Assembly: GCA_964035575.1 (NCBI GenBank)
Contig: OZ037893.1
Span: 248,001 to 312,000, forward strand
Source: Rhynchopus sp. YZ270_cl-10
Taxonomy: Eukaryota; Euglenozoa; Diplonemea; Diplonemida; Diplonemidae
Length of the DNA: 64,000 nt
Direction of reading: 5' to 3'
Shown: positions 9,619 to 17,101 of the stretch, in pieces
Position numbering within the stretch: the stretch's first letter is position 1
Layout of the letters: each line of letters starts with the position of its first letter
Position numbers and translations under genes: made by a program
Notes under the pieces: model-generated
Told to the model about the DNA's origin: nothing
Databases searched by the model: none
Seen by the model: the letters and a program-made list of their open reading frames with translations, nothing else

Positions 9619-11001
9619 TCAGAATCTGACCTGACGGGTGCGTGCCCGCTTTTCCTTCGTCTTCTCGGACTTTGCTGTGCGTGCCACCTTTCTGTTCATC
9701 GGCAAGGGTGCTGTGGCACACTCGATATACGCCTTCGTTTTGTGGGCGTCTTTCACCTCGACACGCCGCTGCCGTTTGCTGATGACACTTTTGAGGCTGT
9801 TCTTCGAAATGTGCACACACTGCGTCATGACGTCCCATTCATCCCAGAACACTCCGGGGTACTGGTCCTGTTCCTCTTTGAAGGCCCACCACTCAGAGAT
9901 TCTGTGCTTCACTGGGGGTGCGGGAGGTCTCCACTCTGCAGGGAGTGGCTTGGCGACTTCCGTCAGCATTTTCTCTGTGAGTGTTTCAGACACCTCAGGC
10001 GTTGCACTCCTGGCATTGGGGCTGTAGCGCACGAGGAAGCAGGGGAGAACTGCGTCAGCATCGTCAAAGACACAGACACCACCCCAGTTAGTCAACTCAC
10101 GTCCTGCAATCCCGGTGGTCTTGAAACGCTCCCCAACCATCCCCGCACACACAAACATCAGACCATCCGAATAGTAGCGGCTAGTACCCGGTGAAGTCGC
10201 AGTGTAGATGCACACACCATGACTCGACCCGTTTGCAACCCTAATCGGGTTGTCACCCGAGTTTGGAACACGAAGCCCCTGGTTGATAATCTTGCGGATG
10301 TTGTTGCTGCGTGTACCGTGGTAGAGAAGTACCGGCACGCTATCGCTGGCACCCAGCATCTGGGTGAACTTCTGTGCACGCCCGTCGTCGCAGATGTTGT
10401 AGATGAGCTCTGCAGTCATATTCGCTGCACGGAAGTCGCGAGCAATGCGATGCCTGAAGTCAGCCCAGTAGCGTGCAGGGTTGAACGTACGCAGCGGCAG
10501 CATTGTCGATCTGTCGAACGTTGCTCGTGACCGCATCTTCGCTCTCGCGTCATCTAGGCGCTTCTCCGCTTCCTCCCGTGCCTTGTTTGTGCTCAGACGC
10601 CATTCCCGTTTCTTCCTCATGAACGCTTCGTCCTCCTTCCGCAGACGCCGCTCCTCATGGAAGTCACGCAGCAACGGTGCGTGGCCCACCTCCTCCAGGT
10701 CTGCCTCAGTCTCCCAGGTGCGCAGCCCGTCTGCAGCACTCCACTCAATGAGGTAGGAGCGTGCACCTCTGCGTGTGGCCTTGGACACGACACGCAGGGG
10801 TGCCAGCTCCGACAAAGGGTCCACCAGGGTGCAGGGGTGGTCGTCAGCGTCGCTGCTGCTGTCGCTGGAGGGTGGTGCGGTGGTGGTGCTCTCGCTGCAC
10901 GTCTCGTCGTGCTGCCAACGGAGGAAGTCTGTCTCCGCCTCGACATACCAGTCCTGGTCTGCAGACCTGCACGTCACAAAGCCGCCAAAGTCGCCACTCA
11001 T
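9619..11001 (-). CDS. Chromodomain plus PARP-like ADP-ribosyltransferase, copy 2
   Basis: 460-residue tandem paralogue of the gene at 6697-8028. The first ~118 residues, including the chromodomain, and the upstream flank are nearly identical to copy 1. After EERRLR the proteins part: copy 2 has a longer charged helix (KEDEAFMRKKREWRLSTNKA, then REEAEKRLDDARAK) where copy 1 has a short Thr/Pro linker. The catalytic half resumes at PLRTFNPARYW with many scattered changes, keeping the His of LLYHGTRSNN and the Tyr of GVCIYTATSP. The third triad position again lacks an obvious Glu (TQCVHISKNSL). The basic tail is the same. The function is inferred as for copy 1. The different linker and drifted catalytic half suggest that the two enzymes now have separate partners or targets. 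Confidence 0.7.
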   Translation of the reverse strand: MSGDFGGFVTCRSADQDWYVEAETDFLRWQHDETCSESTTTAPPSSDSSSDADDHPCTLVDPLSELAPLRVVSKATRRGARSYLIEWSAADGLRTWETEADLEEVGHAPLLRDFHEERRLRKEDEAFMRKKREWRLSTNKAREEAEKRLDDARAKMRSRATFDRSTMLPLRTFNPARYWADFRHRIARDFRAANMTAELIYNICDDGRAQKFTQMLGASDSVPVLLYHGTRSNNIRKIINQGLRVPNSGDNPIRVANGSSHGVCIYTATSPGTSRYYSDGLMFVCAGMVGERFKTTGIAGRELTNWGGVCVFDDADAVLPCFLVRYSPNARSATPEVSETLTEKMLTEVAKPLPAEWRPPAPPVKHRISEWWAFKEEQDQYPGVFWDEWDVMTQCVHISKNSLKSVISKRQRRVEVKDAHKTKAYIECATAPLPMNRKVARTAKSEKTKEKRARTRQVRF

Positions 11002-11221
11002 TTGGAAGAAAAGAAAAGAAAGGAAAAGGGTTTTGTGTTTAGGTAGAGTACTTGAGGGTTGTGTGGGATTAATAAAGGGGGTGGATTCGACCATTGGGGG
11101 GAAAGAAAAGAATAGTTGACCAACAAAACAAACCACACATCCCCATACGAGCATTTCGAGGTCAGCATCTGATGTCCGACATGCCCTCGCCCCGCTTCCT
11201 CTTTATCAGTCAAAACAGGAA

Positions 11222-11500
11222 TCATTGAAGACAGGGGAAATGACTGCTTTCTGTGTCAACGTCATCCATGTCTGACTCTGAGCTCTCTGCCTCCAACTGC
11301 CAGTAGTCGCTCAACACCTGCATGTCTCTAATACCCTTCTGGATATTCGGTGCGTTGTCTGCAACAATGCTGACCACGTTGATATGTTCCAAGGCCAGTT
11401 CGTCAATCAGGTTCCCAATCTGCCTTGCCAAGTGTGAAGAAATAATGAGACCTGTGTGAAGTAGGTTCCGGCTAGGGAACAGAACCCGACGATATCCATC
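11222..11500 (-). pseudogene. hAT-like transposase fragment
   Basis: The frame contains LARQIGNLIDELALEHINVV followed by SIVADNAPNIQKGIRDMQ. This matches the part of hAT-family (DUF659-type) transposases where a conserved D-N-A-x-N follows a beta strand. Only ~90 codons remain, with no ATG and no BED finger or dimerisation region nearby. An acidic tail (ESSESDMDDVDTESS) precedes the stop at 11222. It is a decayed DNA-transposon piece or a captured exon. Confidence 0.4.
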
Positions 11501-12205
11501 AAACGGCTGGTAAGACGAATGTATCTCTCGTTTGCATATTCCTCAATAATAAGACAACGAAAACCCCTAATACAAAACGTAAGCAAAATATGGGGTTTGG
11601 GGGGGGGGGCAAAAGAGGGCTTGTGTCGGATACCCTTTCATTGTTTAATTCTTCTTCCAAATCAGCGTATTTTTTGTTTTTTTTTTGTTGTGTTTGTTTT
11701 TTCCAGAAAAAGAAAAAGAAAAGAGTTTTTTTTTTTTTAGTGTTTCCCTATTTCTATACAAGCACACCACCCCCCACCCAACCCTATGCCGTCTCGTAAA
11801 TCTGCAAATAAAATAGGTACCTTTTTGTGCTGGCCAACAAACACGTGGTGGTTTGAATCAAAGTGAAATGAGCCAAACAAAAAAAAATTCAAGATTTATG
11901 TGTTTGTTCAAAATGAAATGCAACAGCAAAAAAAAGAAAAAAAATGAAAAAACTTTTTTTACAAAAAAACGAATGCAATGAGGTAGTGCACAGAACAGCT
12001 TTTTTTTTACATTGTTTGAGATTTTTTTTGTTGAATTTTTTTGTGCAACGTTCACGATTTAATTTATGTCTGTTCCCACAAATCCGACATCGATCAAAGA
12101 ACAGAACATTGCGGAAAAACAAACAAAGTAAAGAAAAATGTCTGTTACAAGGGGTTGGAAACATTCAGGAGGTATACCTTAACAATGTTGACTCACCAAA
12201 ACCTT
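11501..12205. other. Gene-poor A/T-tract region
   Basis: Mostly homopolymer A and T runs and short G runs (for example ten G near 11598). No coding frame or recognisable RNA was seen. It is probably intergenic. Confidence 0.5.
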
Positions 12206-12209
12206 TTAC

Positions 12210-12315
12210 ACAACGATACAGTAAATGAACTGACTTATGGTTTTACTTAAGGTTTAACCGTTAGAAGGCAATAATGAAACCACAAGTCAAATCATTTACT
12301 TTACCGTCGTATAAA
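12210..12315. mobile_element. MITE-like inverted repeat, GTAAATGA family
   Basis: Left arm GTAAATGAACTGACTTATGG (from ~12221) pairs with a right arm reading GAAACCACAAGTCAAATC then ATTTAC (ending ~12303). The spacer is about 35 bases and has no coding capacity. No other copy was seen in this window. Confidence 0.5.
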
Positions 12316-12463
12316 AAATATGGTAAATCCTCAAACTCAAGGAAATAGCTTTTAAAAAAAATCTTGAAAGACGAAAGAGGGGCAGAGGGGGGGAAGGTGA
12401 ATACACGCCTTTTCAAGGTTTTTTTTTTTTTTTTGTTTTGTTTTGTTAGTTTTTGTTTTTTGT

Positions 12464-12530
12464 TGGATCGACAGAACTCACCTACCGAGCTACCGAGGTA
12501 GGGTACTTTGCACAAACAAGTGTCGCCCAA
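12464..12530 (-). repeat. Dispersed element, family T
   Basis: Variant of a motif whose best copies are at 14538, 15803 and 22951: (T/G)ATCGACA, a CACCTACC block, a hairpin (CTACCGAGGTAG here), then GTACTTTGCACAAAC. It follows a T-run on the plus strand. Confidence 0.4.
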
Positions 12531-12919
12531 AAAAGGCAATTGTATTTTAAAAAAAAGAAAACAGAAGTTGTCCTCAGCTCTAGGATGAACAATTTTTTTC
12601 GTCTCTTTTTGTCACCCAAAAAAGGGGATCAAAATCCGATGAGAAAAAAAATACCTAAAGAACACCTTACTCTAATCTCTTTACAAACAGGAGGGGGGTG
12701 TGTGCACATGGTCAAAAAAAAACAAAAAAAAAAAGGGGGGGAAATGCGAGGCGGGCCAGATGCATTTCCCAAAAAAAAAATTTTTTTTTTTAATCTGGTT
12801 GTCCAAAAAGTTGCTTTGTTTGTATTCAACAAAGGGGGGTGGGGGGGATTCTCCCATTTTCTATGTTGTGTGCTGCGTTTGCTTCGGGTGCAGCCGGAGG
12901 GTAGGAATGAGGACAGAAT

Positions 12920-14196
12920 TTACTTTTGCGGTGGTGCACACACTTCGTACGGTCCTAGACTGGGTAGCACTTCGTGCAGCTGAGAGGAGCATTTTTGATA
13001 TTTTTTTTGAATAAATTTGCGGGGGTTTTGAGCACAATTATATGCCATTTTTACATACCTGGATGCAGTGCAAAATCCACTCCGGTGTAGCAACTTGCAG
13101 CCCCTTCTTGTGCGCCTCTGTCACCAATGGGGACCTGAAAGAAAGAGAAATTGAAAGTGCAAACGCTTCACCGTACACAGGTGGACGCAGGGTGGTTCTC
13201 CGCGGGGTTTATCGAACCCTCAGAGAGCACTTTATTACATCGTCCAAAAAAGTGAATTTGATACTGTTATTGTTATTTTTTACATACGAAGAATCCTGCT
13301 TTGCCGCAATAAAGTGTGTAGTATCCGCACCGTCCATTGCCTTTGTAACCTTCGCAGAGTACGCGACTGCAAGCTTCTTTGCCTGTGTTTGAAAAAAACA
13401 TTATTTACATCTGTCATCATCCCCCCCCTTTTCTGTATTCCATCAAACATACCTTCTCAGGAACTGCCGCGGAAAAGACGAGGGTGCAGTCTTGGAAGAG
13501 CGGGCGGGGTTCTGTGGGCGGGACGAGCCAGTGGAAGTCGCCGTCCTCTGTGAGCGCTTGCGAGGGACGTGCGCGCTTGCCTGGGGCTGCGGCGGCAGCT
13601 TCGCCTGGGGCTGCGCTGGTGGCGATGTGTGAAAGCTGCTCCGCATAGGAGGAAGCAATGTCCATCGTCGCGCCCTGCACAGACGCCGCCACCAACCGCT
13701 TCTGCGGCAACGTCAGGTTGTACGGATCCTCATCCAGCTTCACCCCAAGGTTGATGCACTGGTAGAACCACTCCGAACTCACAATCTTAATGCCGTGCCC
13801 AAGCTTCTGCACCTTCCGCACCTTGTCCGACCGCTCGAACCCCTCCTTATAAATCAAATGCGTCATGTCCGGGCCAATCTCGTTGAGCGGGTTTGCACCC
13901 ATCTGTTCGGCCTGCTGCCACTCCTTCCATTCAGACCAATGCGGGATAGAACGCGGGATGATCCCCGTGAAGACAGGGCGTGTCCCTGCAAAGATCTGCG
14001 GTACGCCTTCCTTGCTAAGGGGACGACGGTAGTTGCACGACGGGCAGGTCGGTGACTGGCAGTTGTTCCCGCACCCAGGGCACGGCCACTGTCCCGTGTC
14101 GAGGTCTGAGCTGCGCACTCCACACCCTGCGCAAGCATTAGTGGTGGCCTTGTTGACTAACCCGCAGGTTCCACAAGACCAACGGCCAGGAGCCAT
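12920..14196 (-). CDS. RanBP2-type zinc finger plus tandem BRCT protein (4 exons)
   Basis: 324-residue protein joined from exons 13453-14196, 13288-13382, 13059-13134 and 12920-12979. All three donors are GTATGT and the joins keep frame to a TAA. Residues 1-25 form a RanBP2-type finger (W-x-C-x2-C-x3-N...C-x2-C). Residues ~33-58 form a second Cys4 cluster lacking the usual Asn. BRCT 1 starts at about residue 65 (IFAGTRPVFTGI) and contains the hallmark Trp in IKIVSSEWFYQCI. BRCT 2 starts at PLFQDCTLVFSAAVPEK and is completed only by splicing (THFIAAKQDSSSPL, then ATPEWILHCIQ). The protein ends LPSLGPYEVCAPPQK. BRCT pairs bind phosphoproteins in DNA-damage signalling; RanBP2 fingers bind ssRNA or ubiquitin. 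A role in DNA repair or nuclear RNA is inferred; no specific orthologue was recognised. Confidence 0.82.
13149..13250 (-). repeat. Hairpin element, family S, inside a BRCT-gene intron
   Basis: It fills most of the 153-base intron 13135-13287. Read on the minus strand it contains GAGGGTTCGATAAACCC (a hairpin and a Pol III B-box look-alike), CCCTGCGTCCACCTG, TACGGTGAAGC and TTTGCACTTTCAA. It runs straight into TTTCTCTTTCTTTCAG, the acceptor. Relatives lie at 15345, 50398, 56376, 58486, 61707 and 61884. Confidence 0.6.
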
Positions 14197-14253
14197 TGTG
14201 TACAGCCCCCTCCTCGCGTTCTATTTTGTGAAAGTCAAAAGAAAAAAGAAAAG

Positions 14254-14289
14254 TTTATAAGATGCACCTAAGCCTCGTGCAGTCACCTC
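14254..14289 (-). repeat. Hairpin element, family H, upstream of the BRCT gene
   Basis: Plus strand: TTATAAGATGCACCTAAGCC then TCGTGCAGTCACC. On the minus strand it precedes a long pyrimidine tract and an AG about 23 bases before the ATG of the zinc finger/BRCT gene, so it may lie in that gene's leader or mark an acceptor. Confidence 0.5.
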
Positions 14290-14537
14290 GATAAACAATC
14301 GGTATCAGCATCAACTGTGTGAAATTGCACAAAGGCGTGTCGGGGGTAATATCAAATACCCAGCCAGCGTTCATAAGGTCGGCATGTCTTAATAAAAAAG
14401 AGGCGCTGACAACAAAATATTGGGGGATATGTCTTTTTTGGTTTGCTTTGTGTTGTGTTACAGAAACACATTTTGCTCCTCGCTTTGTTTGTTTTTTGCT
14501 TTTGTCTTTTTTTTGTTGTTGCTGGGGTATTTTTTTT

Positions 14538-14590
14538 ATGTATCGACAATCACCTAAAGTACCATGGTGGGTGGGTTTTGTACTCTTTTG
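14538..14590 (-). repeat. Dispersed element, family T
   Basis: TATCGACAATCACC, then AAAGTACCATGGTGGGTGG and TTTGTACTC. The core contains a palindromic ACCATGGT and a GGTGGG block like the copy at 15803. Confidence 0.45.
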
Positions 14591-14651
14591 AAGGCTCCAT
14601 ATTGTGTTTATCACTTTTGTTTTGTTGTATTCCTAGAAAAGGAAATTATGG

Positions 14652-14734
14652 TTATCAATGCACACCTCCGACTGACCCACTGTACGATACCAGCCATCTG
14701 GATGAAAGCACAAACACCCTACGGCCTACAACAG
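14652..14734 (-). repeat. Dispersed element, family D, fullest copy
   Basis: Plus strand: TCAATGCACACCTCCGACTG, ACCCACTGTACGATACCAG, CATCTGGATGAAAGCAC, AAACACCCTACGGCCTAC. The minus strand gives GTGGGTCAGTCGGAGGTG, close to a tRNA D-arm/A box, but no full cloverleaf could be drawn. Confidence 0.5.
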
Positions 14735-14906
14735 TAGATTTTATAAAGGAAAGGTTTGGGGAGAGGGCTATTTCTAAAAAAAAAAATGGGGGAAATAAAA
14801 AAAAAGATCTAAGAGACGAGGAGGCTAAAACCTCCTTGCGGGTTGGGGGTAAGGGGTTGGAAGGGAGACTAGGGGTGACTGGGAAAGTCTGAAAAAGAGG
14901 TCGTAG

Positions 14907-14960
14907 CTTATTGATGCAGACACCTCCTACTGACCCATGATGCCAGAGTAGGATGCATGT
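14907..14960 (-). repeat. Dispersed element, family D, partial
   Basis: TTGATGCAGACACCTCCTAC followed by TGACCCATGATGCC. The 3' part of the family motif is replaced by AGAGTAGGATGCATG. Confidence 0.45.
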
Positions 14961-15340
14961 GCAATAAGAAAGAAAAAAGGGTAGGTTTTAAATGATCATA
15001 AGCCAGACACAGAAGCTTAGTCAAATCTTGAAAAAGAAAAAGAGAGAGAAAAAAGAAGAAAAAAAAAAAAAACTAGGCAACATCATCCACCAACTGATAT
15101 TGATAACAATAAAAATATAACTGCTCCTGACGACCCCATATTGCGTACTTAGTGCGTAGTTGTCGCGAACTTCGTTTTTTTTTTTTTTTTTTTGGATTTC
15201 TGGGGTGTCAATAACAGTGTTTTTTTTTTTTCGTTGAACGCAGCAGAGGAAAATACTGTTCTCCACGACCCGAACCGTTGGCTTTCTTTGTCTAGTTTTC
15301 TTAATACACTACGTGTTAGGGGGGTAAAAAAAAAAGGGAA
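14961..15340. other. Gene-poor A/T-tract region
   Basis: Homopolymer A and T runs with no coding frame. CAACTGATATTGATAACAATA at ~15090 recurs as CAACTGATCTTGATAACAA near 54219, so it is part of another low-copy dispersed repeat. Confidence 0.4.
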
Positions 15341-15344
15341 GTTG

Positions 15345-15390
15345 TTGAAAGTGAAAAACACTTCGCCGTTCATAGGCGGACGCAGGGAAC
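15345..15390 (-). repeat. Hairpin element, family S
   Basis: TTGAAAGTGAAAAACACTTC, GCCGTTCATAGGCGGACGCA, GGGAACTG. GCCGTTCATAGGC forms a short stem. An A-run precedes it on the plus strand. Confidence 0.5.
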
Positions 15391-15623
15391 TGAAAAAAAA
15401 AGAGGGGGTGGAATGTCCAGTGAATGTACTGCGTGCTTCTTTGACAAAAGGAAGGGGGGGAAAGACATATGAATGTCGCTTCCAAATGCGGAAACCATAC
15501 TGAAATTATAAACGATGGGTAAGATGAAAAGGTTAAAACCTGTCATGTTGAGTTACCCTTCGTGGGGGATGCAGCATTCTTCAAAAGACTATTATTCCAG
15601 AAGCGAAAAAGAAAAAAAAAAAA

Positions 15624-15661
15624 CTTGAAAGATGTGCCTCTCTGTCGCACATATCTTTCAA
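15624..15661 (-). repeat. Hairpin element, family G, best stem
   Basis: TTGAAAGATGTGCCTCTC then TGTCGCACATATCTTTCAA. A near-perfect stem with a CCTCTCTGTC loop and flanking homopolymers that would read as T-runs on the minus strand. Confidence 0.55.
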
Positions 15662-15802
15662 AAAAAAATCCAAATGGTACTTTACCTCCATGTAATACAT
15701 CAACATCGGGGGTTTGAAATAATCAAAAAAAAAAAGGGGGGTAGAGAAATAAAACTGTAACTGGGTAGGGAGGGGGAAACGTTTTCCGGGGGTTTTTTGT
15801 TT

Positions 15803-15862
15803 TATCGACAATCACCCACAATACCCAACCCTGGGTAGGGATGAGGTACTCAAACAACTGGC
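15803..15862 (-). repeat. Dispersed element, family T, fullest copy
   Basis: TATCGACAATCACCCACAAT, ACCCAACCCTGGGTAGGG, ATGAGGTACTCAAACAACTG. ACCCAACCCTGGGT is a hairpin. Confidence 0.5.
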
Positions 15863-16132
15863 CGAAAGCTTGTTGTGCTGTTGTTCTACGTTATTGTGGT
15901 ATTGTGGTTCAACAAATCGTCGGCTGTTGCCCAAAGATTTAGGTACCTTTGTAGGATCGACGCCACCTGGAGACGGATATCTTTATTTTTGCAAAGCTAA
16001 GGGAACACTGCAGTTGCTCTGCAATCTTCATTGTAAAAAAAAAAAAATCTAAAAAAGATGGGGAGTGGGGAACAAAATTTGTGGGTCCGTTCACAAACGA
16101 AACGATGCTGTCTTGTTTTAAAAAAAAATATT

Positions 16133-16165
16133 GTGTCGACAAATCACTTTGCACCACTCATGTGC
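16133..16165 (-). repeat. Dispersed element, family T, partial
   Basis: TGTCGACAAATCACTTTGCA and CCACTCATG; the first half of the family only. Confidence 0.35.
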
Positions 16166-16840
16166 AAACATCGTTTCATAAAATCGATAAAATAGTGGGA
16201 AATTGTATTGCCAAGGGCTGAAGGCCCTCGGGGATTTTCCTCCCCTCCAGAATTCCTTTGTCAGTCAACACCAACATCATTTTTTTTTTGGAGAATTATT
16301 ACCTTTGAAAATTTAGTTTGTAGTAGTGTAGACACCCAACAAGGATGAGCTACACTTACCTTTTTTTTTTCCCTAAAAAAAACTAATTGCGTGTATGCAC
16401 CCCCATCGCCACGCCTTTCCTTTTCTTTTTTTTTTTTTTGAGATTTTTGGAAGAATTTTTAAAAACATCCACAATTTTCCACAACATTACAGATTTTCTG
16501 AGATTTTTTTTCTTCTTCTTCTCCTCCTCCTCCTCCTCCTCCTCCCCAGTTAACTTGTTTAAAGCAGCTTTGCTGCGACATGGGGAGATCTGGTGTTTAG
16601 TATGAATAAAAATAAAAGCTTTGCCCCATTCATGTTTTTTGTTTTTTTTACCACTTTGCATTGCAAAGGCTGGAAAGGCGAAGGAAAACACCACTCACCT
16701 TCATCAGGAAAAATCTCTGTTTTCGGGTGGTCTCTTTTCCTTCCCTCGTACGTCACAATAAAGAAACCCCTTCCCTCGCATTTTTTCACGACATTGTTTT
16801 TGGGTTTGGGTAATGTTCACGGGCTATTCTCTATACACCA
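16166..16840. other. Gene-poor region before the TCC tract
   Basis: A/T-rich with homopolymers. A smaller (TTC/TCC) run lies at 16509-16545 and is probably a relic of the same microsatellite expansion. No supported coding frame. Confidence 0.5.
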
Positions 16841-16844
16841 GATC

Positions 16845-17099
16845 TCCTCCTCCTCCTCCTCCTCCTCCTCCTCCTCCTCCTCCTCCTCCTCCTCCTCCTC
16901 CTCCTCCTCCTCCTCCTCCTCCTCCTCCTCCTCCTCCTCCTCCTCCTCCTCCTCCTCCTCCTCCTCCTCCTCCTCCTCCTCCTCCTCCTCCTCCTCCTCC
17001 TCCTCCTCCTCCTCCTCCTCCTCCTCCTCCTCCTCCTCCTCCTCCTCCTCCTCCTCCTCCTCCTCCTCCTCCTCCTCCTCCTCCTCCTCCTCCTCCTCC
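16845..17099. repeat. (TCC)85 triplet repeat
   Basis: Uninterrupted TCC over 255 bases, read as GGA/GAG on the gene strand. It ends two bases before the stop anticodon CTA of SMC3 (17102-17104), so in the SMC3 transcript the 3' UTR would begin with about 85 GGA-type triplets. Long open frames across it (Ser, Pro or Arg runs) are artefacts of the repeat. Confidence 0.95.
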
Positions 17100-17101
17100 C
17101 T

